This document shows positions 33,008-43,359 of a stretch of DNA of 64,000 nt, in pieces. The notes beneath the pieces were generated by a model. The model worked only from the letters and a program-made list of their open reading frames with translations. It ran no database searches and was not told where the DNA came from. The stretch's first letter is position 1; the number at the start of each line of letters is the position of its first letter. A program made the translations under genes and the position numbers. This DNA is from Karstenula rhodostoma CBS 690.94 (lineage: Eukaryota > Ascomycota > Dothideomycetes > Pleosporales > Didymosphaeriaceae), in assembly GCA_010093485.1 (NCBI GenBank), contig MU001510.1, positions 575,709 to 639,708 on the forward strand, in the 5' to 3' direction.

Positions 33008-33307
33008 GGTGAGGTATGGTGCTGGAGGGGTCCGTGGTCGTATGAGCGAATGCCAACGGAGGGCGTTGGGTACTCCTTAGCGGTGACGGAGAGACCGAGA
33101 CACTGTTTACGTCGTGTTCCTGGGCTTTGGGAGGTCGTTCTGTATGGGCGGCGGCCGCCTGGCGTTGTTCGTCGTGGGGACTGTGGTGCTCGGAGGTGAT
33201 GCGGAGATGGGCCGCTAGCAGGGATTCTTTGCCAAGCCATAGCCATGCGAACCGCGACTTTTCCACATCCTCATCGCGAGAGCCAACTGCAAACACACGC
33301 GCCCACC
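33008..33307. promoter_or_regulatory. Bidirectional promoter, trs20 and MRPL31
   Basis: 300 bp between two divergent start codons (33007 on minus, 33308 on plus). It must carry both core promoters; no specific binding site was assigned. Confidence 0.5.
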
Positions 33308-33860
33308 ATGTTCGGTCCCTTCCGTCTCACGAACCCGCTGTCGGGTGGTCTCCTATGGTACGCCGTCCGCCAATTCCTCTTCGACGCCCCTCGATCGCTC
33401 CTTGAATGGATGACCCGCCTGCATCCTTGCCTCCCTATGCAAGCTATCATACACCAAGGCTAATCTATGACCCTGTAGGAAAGTCCCATGGCGCCTCTCG
33501 CGACACCAGAAGTACCGCCAGCGCGGACGCCTTCGGGGCGTCGACAACATCGTGTCCACCGTTGACTCAGCGCTCTCGCGCCTGGGCCAGACCCTGAAGA
33601 AGGTCGAGGCGTGGAAGAAGGAGATGCCGACCGAGCAGGAAATGCTGCCCAGGGACAAATACACCGTATTCGATCGGAAAGTAAAGAGGTATAGAAAGGG
33701 CATTCACAGTAAGTGCTCCTTGGCGCGTAAGGCTAGAATAGCAGAGTTAGAGGAGCTGTAGAGGAGACGGGTAGAGCTGGTGAGAGTGAATGCTGACTCT
33801 TGCGCAGAAGTACCGAAGTGGACGAGGGTCAGCCAGAGACTGAACCCGCCGGGTTTCTAA
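33308..33860 (+). CDS. MRPL31: Mitochondrial large-subunit ribosomal protein mL60 (Mrpl31)
   Basis: Three short exons, 33308-33357, 33479-33708 and 33808-33860, give 110 residues; introns are 121 and 99 bp. Joined, they read MFGPFRLTNPLSGGLLW, then KVPWRLSRHQKYRQRGRLR, a helical middle (VDSALSRLGQTLKKVEAW, RDKYTVFDRKVKRYRKGIHK) and the conserved end VPKWTRVSQRLNPPGF. Each feature is typical of fungal Mrpl31 and the length is as expected. It is a basic component of the mitochondrial 54S subunit. The introns split conserved codons (LLW|K and GIH|K), so the gene is easily missed without splicing. The 5' splice sites are GTACGC and GTAAGT; both acceptors are good. Confidence 0.92.
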
Positions 33861-34221
33861 GAGGGGCCGGACGGCAGAGGTGTACATTATGTGGTATTAT
33901 ATGGGTTGCATTGAGCGGCGCTCTTTGGGAATTGACATCCTTCATTAATTGTTTCGCTCTCAGCAACTGGTTTTCCGTGTTCCGTGCGTTTGCTACCCGG
34001 CTCGCAGGGTCGCACTTTCCTGACTTACCTCCTGTCCCGTAATAGTCTCTCTCACCCTAATTTCGCCGTCACATCGAATTCACCAAGTCGATTCACCTTG
34101 ACCTCTACATGGTCGTTCCTCGGGAAACACTTAAATGAGAAAATGCCCCGCTTTCTACTAAAGTTCCCTATCCTCTTCTTCCTCTCCTTAGTATGCCTTT
34201 AACTCCAAACCTGCGACTAAC
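33861..34221. other. Intergenic region
   Basis: 3' end of MRPL31 and promoter of the SIM-protein gene. No coding content; CT-rich just before 34222. Confidence 0.5.
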
Positions 34222-37058
34222 ATGTCAGCACGTCAGCAGCCAGAGCAGCCGCAAATGGGCCCAGTGCCACTAGCTCGGATGGAGCAATGGTTCAATCTCA
34301 AGCAGGAACAAGACAACACAAGATCCGAGTTTGAGCGCCGAGTGGCAGACGCCAGGCGGCAATTGCTCGAGCGACACGCACATGAGCAGCAGGCTTTCTG
34401 GACCGGACAGCCTTGTGTCGCCTGGCAGCCTCCCGCGAACGCAGATTCGCTTGGGAGGACTCCAAATGGACAGGTCGCGACTCCTCCTCGCCAACAGGCT
34501 CCACAGAGGCCGGTTGACCAAGCTCCTCCCCCGGGTCCAAGACCACCAGCTCGAAACGCCGGAAATCCTGCACAAAATCATCTGAAAGCGCCGGCAAACG
34601 CCCCGAATAAGGTTGCTGCGAAAGCGGTACCACCTACAGCTACGCCAGCTCGGACCCCAGCTGCGGCTCAGCGTCAGGTACGTATCCTATCCTCGAGGAA
34701 GCTATTCAAGAGTTGGCGCCATGATTTTGGCCTCCGACTGTGACTGAGGGCCAAGCAGACTGACAATGCCTAGAGTAAACCTGCCGCGAAATCCGCACCG
34801 AAGCCTCGGAGCAAAATTGCTCCTAAGAAGCAGGATATCGAGGTTGTTGACCTGTGCTCAGACGAGGAGAACAAACAATCACGACCCACTACTACAGCGT
34901 CGGGTCAGCGGGTAGAGCTCAATCCTCCGCATCCTAGTGGGGTGCTGTCGTTCTTTGGGGACAGCTCTGAGGTGCGTGGATGTCGAGAATAGTCATCGAT
35001 AGCTTTTCTGACCATCCCAGGTGTTCCGGTCGAATGTCAAAGATGAAGAGGACCCCAGCAACCGCCAATTCCCTACAAGCTCCAATGTGCCGGTACCGGT
35101 GAACGCCCCGGTGGGACCCACGCAGGTCTCTGCCCGTGACGCACCAGTGAAACCCATGCCCATCCAAAATAGGCCTAACAACCGTGGAATGGAACCTGGA
35201 ACTGCGATACCCAGTCCTGTGCAGAGGGAGAGCCTGATGCTGCAAGGCCGACAAACCCAACTTAGACACGAGATGCAGATGGGCCTGAACAGTTCTTCAG
35301 ATCATCTTGGAGAGCAGTCAATCAAACCAAGTGATTCGTTTTCGCGTCCGCAGCAGCAGCAGCAGCAAAAGCAACTTTTCGCAAGCGATACACTGCACCG
35401 TCATGGAGGCCAGAACCGGGCGCCAAGACTCGAGAAGGCTTGCGAGCGGTCAGAAGAAGATGTCGATATGAAGGACGCGCTCGCTGAGGCTGAGCAACCT
35501 GAACCTGGTCCGAACATGCTACATCGCTCTCACAATCCTGGTGCGAAAATGCCCGATCGCCAGCACGCACATACCGACGCAGATAAGGCGGACAGAGATG
35601 CTCGCGCTGAATACGAGAAACAGAGGCAGCGTTTCCTTGCGATCATGCAGACCAACGGCAGACTTCCTGCCGCTGAACAAGCCCAATGGATAGAGATCAA
35701 TGAGGCTGAACTCAAGAGAAGGAAAGAGCGAGAGCGCACTCTCAAAAACTTGAGGACTGTAGAGAAGCACAATGAGCCCAACAGCAATGTTCGTGACCAT
35801 TGCGTTGAAGGCGAGGTTGACAAACCTTCACGCATCCAGGGCTCTGTGGAATGCTCCCAGGTTCAGGTCCACACCACTACGGACTGCCAACGTCCCCAAC
35901 AGGCATCCGTTGACGAGTATGCTGCAGAAAAACAGAGAAGAGAACAGCATCAGGACGACGTATCCGCCAAGGGTGTGGATCCTTCTTTACATAGACCTTC
36001 CCATCAAGCACTCGATCGCTCACAACCACTGACACAGTTCAAGGTCCCCCAAGTCCCGAGTCGCGCTGCCCTCATCAACGATCGTTCGCGCCGAGAAGAA
36101 ACTATCACCTCGCGGGCTTCGAGCCAGACATTGCCAGGGAACTCAACTGCCGCAACAGATAAGGCCCGTCTTAATCTATTATTGCTGACACCACCAAATT
36201 CGGAAGTCTCACCGACCCGTAAACGAAAGGTGATCCACAACGTCAGCGATGATAGCGATGATGATCCCGAGTTCGAGCCGCCATCATCAGACGATGAACC
36301 TTTGCTGAACAGGATACGCAAGCCAGTGGTAAAGAAGGCAAAGGCTGTGAACGGCTCAGGCACTGCCAAGCCAGTATCCGTAACCCCCAAGTTTGGGTTC
36401 AAATCTGTGAAGCGGTAAGTCCACTAAAAATGGGAAACCAGAGAAGTCTCTAATTGTCACTCGCAGTACTAAATCGAATCGTCCCATCACTCCTGCCCGA
36501 GCAACCGGCAAGACCACAGCTCCTTCAGCTCGCTCCAAGAGCTCTGAGAGGGCGCTCGGTTCCGAGTCGCCGTCCGTTCAAGCAGCTCTCCGCTTACATC
36601 ACCGTCGCGCGAAGCAGAAAGCCCTTGCTGCACTGGACGAGCACTTTCAGAGAGACGTCGAATTCCGCAACGAAGAGGATATTCGCAAAGCCAACGAGCG
36701 CGAGCAACGTGTCGCAAACAGCCTCCCAAAAACTATGAAGCGCGTGAGTCTTATGCCTGTGCCGCCTTCTGCTCGCCTGGCTTCAGGTCGTAAGGAAACT
36801 TCCGGTTCTCAAGAGGCTGACGGTGAAGTGGACAATGCTGTTCGAAAAGAGCGAAAGGACAGTGCGTATGGGTTGGCCCACTGGACAAAAGATAGAATAC
36901 GTGGAGACAGGCATCTTCTCAAGAGCCAGTCTGTGTCGTCGCGAGGACGAGGTGACGAGGAGAGCGAGAGCGAGCTGGACCTCTCTGCATATCAGTGGGT
37001 GAACGGAAGGATTGTGACTCAGAGCGAAGAGATGGACATGGCGGAAGACTCTCGCTGA
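34222..37058 (+). CDS. Hypothetical protein with a SUMO-interaction-like motif
   Basis: Four exons, 34222-34677, 34774-34971, 35021-36414 and 36467-37058, give 879 residues; introns are 96, 49 and 52 bp and all phases agree. I do not recognise the family. The protein is polar and mostly disordered. A coiled stretch near the start (MEQWFNLKQEQDNTRSEFER) is followed by Pro/Ala-rich sequence. Exon 2 has a basic run then DIEVVDLCSDEE, a hydrophobic core flanked by acids as in SUMO-interaction motifs. There is a glutamine run near 35350, a charged helical part (RAEYEKQRQRFLAIMQTNGRL), SDDSDDDPEFEPPSSDDE-type acidic clusters, and basic stretches such as PTRKRKV that could be nuclear signals. The last exon has a conserved-looking helix (RRAKQKALAALDEHFQRDVE). 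A nuclear, SUMO-linked role is inference only. Confidence 0.78.
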
Positions 37059-38278
37059 AAAGGCATGTGTCGGGAAGGATCTGAACGCGCGAGGGCTGGC
37101 AAGGTTGTTAACTTGAATTCGCGTCGCGCAGCCAGCGTTACGCAAAGCAGTGCAAGGAATTTGAACGGAAGGCCTATTTCTGGCGTTTGTGGCTTGCAAA
37201 CACGCGGAGGATTTCGTCGGCGTCGCTTTCACCGTTCAGACTCTAGCGGAGTGACGGTAATCCCGGCGACGAGCGTTATTACCAGTACATCGCGACGTGT
37301 GCGAAGCCATCCAAAGATACTTTAGGTACCAGCATAATAGGGCAAGGGGAACAAGTAGCACATCGGACTCGCACCAAGCAGCCAGTCCGAACTGTGATGC
37401 GGCAAATAAATCATTCGACCTCAACACGACGCCTCCACCTGAACAGGGTTAAAGGACGCATAAACTTTCCCCGTCAACCTGTGGAGACGCACCGTGCACG
37501 CGATGTCTTGCATGCGGCACAGCTTCACGAGTCATGTGCCTTCGCGCTGCAGACGCGGGGCGTCGTTTCCCCTTCCAATACAGGGACGCGTTTAGACACA
37601 CACATTTACCCTCCCGCCCAGCCTTTACCCGTTCCCCCGACACATTTCCAGGTTACGCTTGCCACCCTCGTATTTACTTACAGACTCATCCAATACTTTG
37701 ACTTTCGCCTCCCCCGGGGACGTCCGTCTGCCGCGGGTAAATCGGCCTAGCTGCCGCTGGGAAGAGGACGCCGCGTTTCCGCTGCCGCGACGCGAAGGCG
37801 CCGACGCGAAAGTTTATTCGGCTGGGACAATAATGGAGATACGGTTTCTCAGCTGACGGGCGGGGTGAGCCAATGGGGCGGGTTCCCCGTGTCTGGAGGA
37901 GGATCCTGCGAGAGGAATTGACATGCATGGGCTTGGGTGTGCTGGGGGTTTGGTCAGCTAATTTTGACGACACGGTGGACGCTGGGTGGTGATTTGCGAA
38001 GCTGAAAACACATCAGGAGAGCGAGGGATCGGTGGAGGCTGGGCTAGAGGACGGGAGGGAGCAGGGTTGGGGAAGGCGTCATGGCGGCCGCGCACCGTGC
38101 TTGTGGGGATGGATCGACCGCTTTTTTTACTTCTACTTCTAACGACTGAGCCCTTGCGTTTTTGGTTTTTTGGTGTAGTCGCCTTCGTGAGGGTTGCTGG
38201 AAACTGCTTTGGATGTTCGACGCCTTTCTACGAATCTTCTTGATACTCCTGCATGATTAGGAGTAGGCTTGGAGCACG
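37059..38278. other. Intergenic region
   Basis: 1.2 kb without a recognised gene, between two plus-strand genes. The open frame at 37394-37750 has no family resemblance. It presumably holds the promoter of the rhodopsin-domain gene. Confidence 0.5.
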
Positions 38279-39440
38279 ATGAGCACCTTGGACGGACCAC
38301 CACCTCCAGACACAAACTATGCGCCGACCTTCCTCGCCGTCACCGGCGTCTTCACCCTCCTTGCCATCGGCCTCTGCAGTGCCCGGATCTACTCGCGGCT
38401 ACGGCCAAGATTCAATCTGCGAATAGACGACTACCTCATATTAGTAGCGACGGTCCGTCTCCTCCCCAAACCGCTCTCTACACACCTTTTCTGACCAGGC
38501 AAAGATACTATGCGTAGTCGACTTCTTCCTCTCCCTGACCGCCTCCCTCCACGGCTGGGGCCACCACTCCCACTACGTAACGCCACACGACATAACGCTC
38601 GTCATGAAAGTAAACTTCGTGCAGCAAGTCGTTTGGATCGCCGCCATCGCGCTGACGCGGCTCTCCATCGCGCTCTCCCTGCTGCGCCTCAGCCACGACC
38701 GCTACTGGAAGCTTACCCTCTGGAGCATCATAGCCATCCAGATGCTAACCTACTTCGGCCACATGCTGTTCCAGTTCGCGAACTGCACCCCGCTCCGCGC
38801 GAGCTGGGAGCCCGTGTACGACGTACGATGCTGGCCCAGGAAGTACGTGCTCATCTTTGGCTGGGTCGCGAATAGTACGTCCTTACCCCCCGTTTTCGGT
38901 GCAAGTACCACGATCGGACTGACGCGAGCAGCCCTCCTCGTGCTAAACGACGCCGTCCTCGCACTCCTCCCCATCCACCTCATCCGCACCCTGCACCGCT
39001 CGACGCGCGAGAAAGTCCTTATTTGCTGCCTCATGGCCACGGGACTCCTCGCCGCCGTCATCGCTGCGTACCGCATGGGGCTTTCCGACTCGACCTTCGC
39101 GGGGGACCTACTCTCCTCCACCGTCATGATGAGCATGTGGTGCATGCTTGAGGTCCTTCTGGGCATCATCGCGGCGTGTCTGGCGCCGCTGAAGGCGCCG
39201 GTGGAGAGGGTGCTGCATAGGGTAGGACTGCTGGTGAGCAGGGGATCGGTGACGAGACCGAGTTTTGTGGTGAGTTTGGGGCAGCGGGGGGTGGGGGAAG
39301 AGGTGCCGCCGAGTAGGAGTGCGGACGGGGAGGCGTGGAAGGATTCGGTGCATGAGGGGGAGGTAGGGAGGAAAGAGAGGACGGATGTGGCGACTGTGGA
39401 GGTTAGGAGAGAGGATAGGGATGGCGCCGGTGTGGTTTGA
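38279..39440 (+). CDS. Rhodopsin-domain integral membrane protein (PTH11-like, CFEM-less)
   Basis: Three exons, 38279-38452, 38499-38874 and 38932-39440, give 352 residues; introns are 46 and 57 bp. Seven hydrophobic segments are visible, starting with FLAVTGVFTLLAIGLCSARI. The family marks of the fungal rhodopsin domain are present: RLRPRFNLRIDDYLIL, the HGWGHH turn, the helix ending in TRLSIALSLLRL, CTPLRASWEP ... CW and the seventh-helix region ending before a cytoplasmic tail. The tail of about 80 residues is Gly/Glu/Arg-rich and variable. There is no Cys-rich CFEM domain. Members are numerous in Pezizomycotina; a few act in surface sensing by plant pathogens, but most are uncharacterised. 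Ligand and role cannot be inferred. Confidence 0.85.
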
Positions 39441-40390
39441 GGGGTTTAGTGTGATATTGCATAAGGAGTGATATAACTTCCTGGGAGTTGGGTGCATACT
39501 TGTCCTGTAATGACGCCGGGAATTGTATTGGATTGGTTCGGTCCCCTTTCTGAGGCTCTGTTTGATGGTACGTCAGGACGCTCCCGCAGAGATCTGTTCA
39601 GAGTCATTGCTTCATGCAAAGCGCGATTCAGAGTCAGCGCTTCCTGGCGGTAAGTTGACGAAGTCAAGGGAAGCCGTGGTGTCGCAAGAGGTGACAAGTC
39701 GCTACGTTTTGACTTGGTCTCGTGCATTGCGTGGCTCGGTCCTTGGAAACACTGTTACAATGCGCAAAGTGGACAAGATGTCTTTGAGGGAAATCCAGGT
39801 ATCAGTCCTGGCGGAGTTTGTGAAGTTTTCTAGGCCCGATGTCAGCGAGGTCACAAATTTCGTGGTGCAGACATGGGGAGTGGAGTAACACATGTGGGGT
39901 GAATTCACGGTCGTCGTATCGAAAGATGTATTTGCATTCGGAGAGCCTATCGATGGTGTACAATGTGCGGGGACAGAGACGAACGAGTAAGCTGGGTTAC
40001 ATAGATGGAGCGGTTCGTGGCGGGTAGCTTCCGAGGCCTGGGAAAGTTCGAAGTACATTTATTATCAAACGTTTAAATATTATGAGTAGTCCATAGTCTT
40101 ATTTTGGTATCGGAAGCTCGGGAAGCTTGCCTTGGTGAACGTTCTTATTTCCGAAATTCCGAACCCTTTCCGACGCACCAAAGCTTTCGAAAACTCCAAA
40201 ATGCACGCACTCTCACACTCGAAACTCACAATATGGCAACGTAACACACCTGCGGTGACGCGCACAGCACGGCCATAGACCCCATCCTTTCGGACCAGCG
40301 CTGCGCTACCGTGCGCGCGAACCCGACCGCTCGACGGAAGTTATAGGCCCACCACGTAACCCGTATACCACGCGTGACAAGAGAAGCGCA
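39441..40390. other. Intergenic region
   Basis: 950 bp between two plus-strand genes. An open frame at 39523-39888 shows no recognisable motif. Nothing else was identified. Confidence 0.5.
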
Positions 40391-41209
40391 ATGAGCCAAA
40401 GAATAGGCAACTGGAAGCGCGAAAAGCGGAAACAAGTTCAGTCGTCCGATGGCTGGACGGTTGTCTCCGGCGGGCGAGCGAACGACAGCGCCCAAACGTC
40501 GCAGCTACAAACTGCACGGCCTACCCGGACAGTAAATGGACTGACGGAGGAAAAGCTGTTGGACGAACTGCATACAATGGAGCGAAAATGGGTGAAGACA
40601 TCTTGTGCGAAGAACCTTGCCCGCATGCTCGGGCTGCGGGACTGGACAGTCAGAGAGGCAGTCTGCATTGGTATTGGGAGCTTCAGCATTGATTGGGACC
40701 ATCGGTATCGGTCTTTGTGGCAGCTGGTGCTTTTCCGAGCGGTGGTGAAGATAGGTAAGTTGAATCTCGGGCATGGTTTGGACGCTTGATCTAATATGTG
40801 GACAGTACAGCAAGAGGGTGTACCGCTCGTATTGTACGCGCAAGAACCGGCATTTACGCCGCTTGATGTCTCATTTCTTGCTCGTCTTGATATCAAGGCG
40901 ACATCTTCCGAAATCGAGTCCCACATTACATCGAGGTCGTTTGTATATGCGCCGTTCGTCGACTGGTACATACTGCTGCCGATATTCTTGAAGGACCAAG
41001 ATCCGCAGCTGTACATCGGCAATGAGATTTTGGGCAGCTATGGTACGTATGCGAATACCGAGGATAAGAAATATGTGCTTGAGGAGTGCAATGGGCTGGG
41101 AAAGAAGTTTGCAAAGGGGAGGGAAAGAAGAAGGGTCCCAGAATTTGAAGAGCATGGCAACGCGCTGGAGGGGTTGATGATCTATTGGAGAGAGGAGGAA
41201 GACGACTGA
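40391..41209 (+). CDS. SRR1-like domain protein
   Basis: Two exons, 40391-40754 and 40806-41209, with a 51-bp intron (GTAAGT..GGACAG), give 255 residues. The SRR1-like pattern is visible: VREAVCIGIGSFSIDWDHRYRSLWQLVLF in the first exon, and LVLYAQEPAFTPLDVSFL, then SFVYAPFVDWYILLPIFL and YIGNEILGSY in the second. The N-terminus is basic (NWKREKRKQVQ) and leads to the GWTVVSGG motif. Named relatives are Arabidopsis SRR1 (light and clock signalling) and budding-yeast Ber1 (microtubule-related). A biochemical activity is not known to me, so only the domain is assigned. No signal peptide or membrane segment. Confidence 0.8.
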
Positions 41210-41615
41210 CAATGATACCCTTTTTCGGATACGTTACGATAATATCACAGTAGAGGAGGCAGTTGCGACCGACTGGTCGTACTCGTCCCTTCCCAAGGCT
41301 TATGATTGTCCGCTGCACCTTACATTCCCACTAATTCACATGTCCACTCGCACCGCCCTCTCTTCAATTTTGATCAGGCTGGGAATACTCCATCAGTACC
41401 TCTTTCGTTTTCTGTCCGTTCTTCGAATACCCTTTCACCTTCACCTTCACCCCAACGCTCGCTGTCGAGTTTGCTGACGTCTTCGGCAGTCGTTCCTTCC
41501 TGTTCTGTCGCCACACGCCGGAACAAAAACATGACGCCGCTTTGTTGAACTCTCTACCTTCACTTTGCGGCTTACACTCTATTTTACTTTTTACCTTCAA
41601 GTCGTCGTCTCAAAG
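41210..41615. other. Intergenic region
   Basis: 3' flank of the SRR1-like gene and promoter of the coiled-coil gene. CT-rich leader-like sequence with no coding content recognised. Confidence 0.5.
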
Positions 41616-43359
41616 ATGGCGCCGCAAGTCAGTCGCTCGGAGTTCCCGTGGAGCAGTCCCGTCGTCATCGTTACATCTGGAGAGGAAGGCGCGAAAGAAG
41701 GTGCGGCTACTGGTATGTTTCCTTACTCATTGCGTAATCATCTACCGCTCCTACGAAGACCCAGATAGCTAAGACGATGCAGACAATATCTGTTTCCCCG
41801 CATCGTCCAAGAAAGGCCTCATAAAGGCACTTGATGAGTGCCAGAAACGCGAAGATGCAGTACGAAAGGTCTTCATCATATGCCATGAGAAGATGCAAGA
41901 ATTGGCTGCAAAGAAGCTGTTGCTGGAGCAGAAAGAGCTCGAACTGAAGGAGACAGAGGCACAACAGAACCTTGAGAGGAAACGACTTGGAGAGGCGCAA
42001 TCTCCACGATCAAATACCAATCTCAGCGACAGTGACGAAGAGCTCGATGACACCGGACCTGCCAATCTTGACAAAGGAGAAGAGCATACCACTCCAGATC
42101 TCAAGCAAGAGAATGCAGCACTTAGGAAAGCATCAGAGGAGTTCTCGAAACGCGAAAATGCGATCCGTCAGGTCTTCATACTGGCCCATACGCGAAATCA
42201 GCAACTCTATGACAAGGTTCGCAAACTGGAGGTGTTGGAACTTGAATCGAAGCGCACCAAAGAGCTTTTGAATCCGATGAAGACAATGACGCGTAAGAAG
42301 CTCGCTGCTTACGCGAATGCCGACCTGATGGACCGCATTAGAGAACTCAAAAAGCTTCTAGAAGAGTACGAGAAACGTCAGAGCATTTTTCTTGAGGTTT
42401 CAGTCCAGATGCGTCAGCGAGAACAGGCCTTGTCCAAAAAGCAGAACAATATCGATAGGATAGCTGAGAAGTTGAGGGCCAAAGAAAACAATCTTGCGAT
42501 TGAGAGGCAGGGCTTGGAGAAAAAACGTAATATGGTCAACAAGCGACTTGCGGAGATGAGAAACGCTTTGACATCTCATGAAGACCTTGCGAAGATTTGG
42601 GAGAAGGAAGTGTCTGTTGCGGGCAGGGAACATCATATTCTTCTCATGAGGGCTGCCGCAGATGCACGGGCTCGGAAAATACAGGACACGGAGAAGATTA
42701 CAGAGGAGGCAAAGGCCATCGCTGACAAGTATGTTGCCGAGCAAATGACCCTGATGGGGATATGGGACGCGCAGATCAAGGAAGCAGTCGCCAAAACGAA
42801 AAACGATAACATTGCGAGCTTGATTACGAACACGAAAATGGGGGCCGCCGACCATACGCCGCACTTCTACGCCGGTGATTCTAAAGATCTTTTTCTGTCC
42901 GAAGGGTTTTCCAACTACGACCGATATATATCGCCAGACGGGCGCATGATGCGATCCAAGAAGATGATACATCGTATGCGACGACACGACTACTACAAAG
43001 GCTGGCTCGACGCGAAAAAGACAGAGGATGCAGAGGATGCATTCAACAAAGGGTTCTTGGGGGAGGAGGATGCGAAATACCTGCAAGATGCCGACGACCA
43101 CAGAAGCCCCGTGAATGCAGGTTGCAATGTCGGCGCCATGTTCGCTTGGTCAGCGTTGTGCGCAGCGCATGGAGAGCGGGACAAGGACATTCGACTTGAC
43201 GGTAGGCAATGGAAGTTGAGCGACCTAGAACCTTGGACTGGAGCACAGAGCAAGGGTTTCTGGACAGGTGTCAGGATGGGAGTGGAGCACGCGACGGAGG
43301 TCTTCATGGAGAAGAAGAAGAGCGGTGGTTGGGAAAAGCAAACCGAGTTTCTAGTCTAG
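41616..43359 (+). CDS. Coiled-coil hypothetical protein
   Basis: Two exons, 41616-41712 and 41783-43359, joined by a 70-bp intron with a good branch site (GCTAAGA) and GATGCAG acceptor, give 557 residues. I do not recognise the family. Most of residues 40-330 are charged heptad-like helices (QELAAKKLLLEQKELELKE; IDRIAEKLRAKENNLAIERQ). Two similar segments, ALDECQKREDAVRKVFI and RKASEEFSKRENAIRQVFI, look like an internal duplication. The C-terminal 200 residues are compositionally different and less helical (DYYKGWLDAKKTEDA; GCNVGAMFAWSALCAAHGERD; WTGVRMGVEHATEVF) and may form a small globular domain. No membrane or signal segment. Function unknown. Confidence 0.78.
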
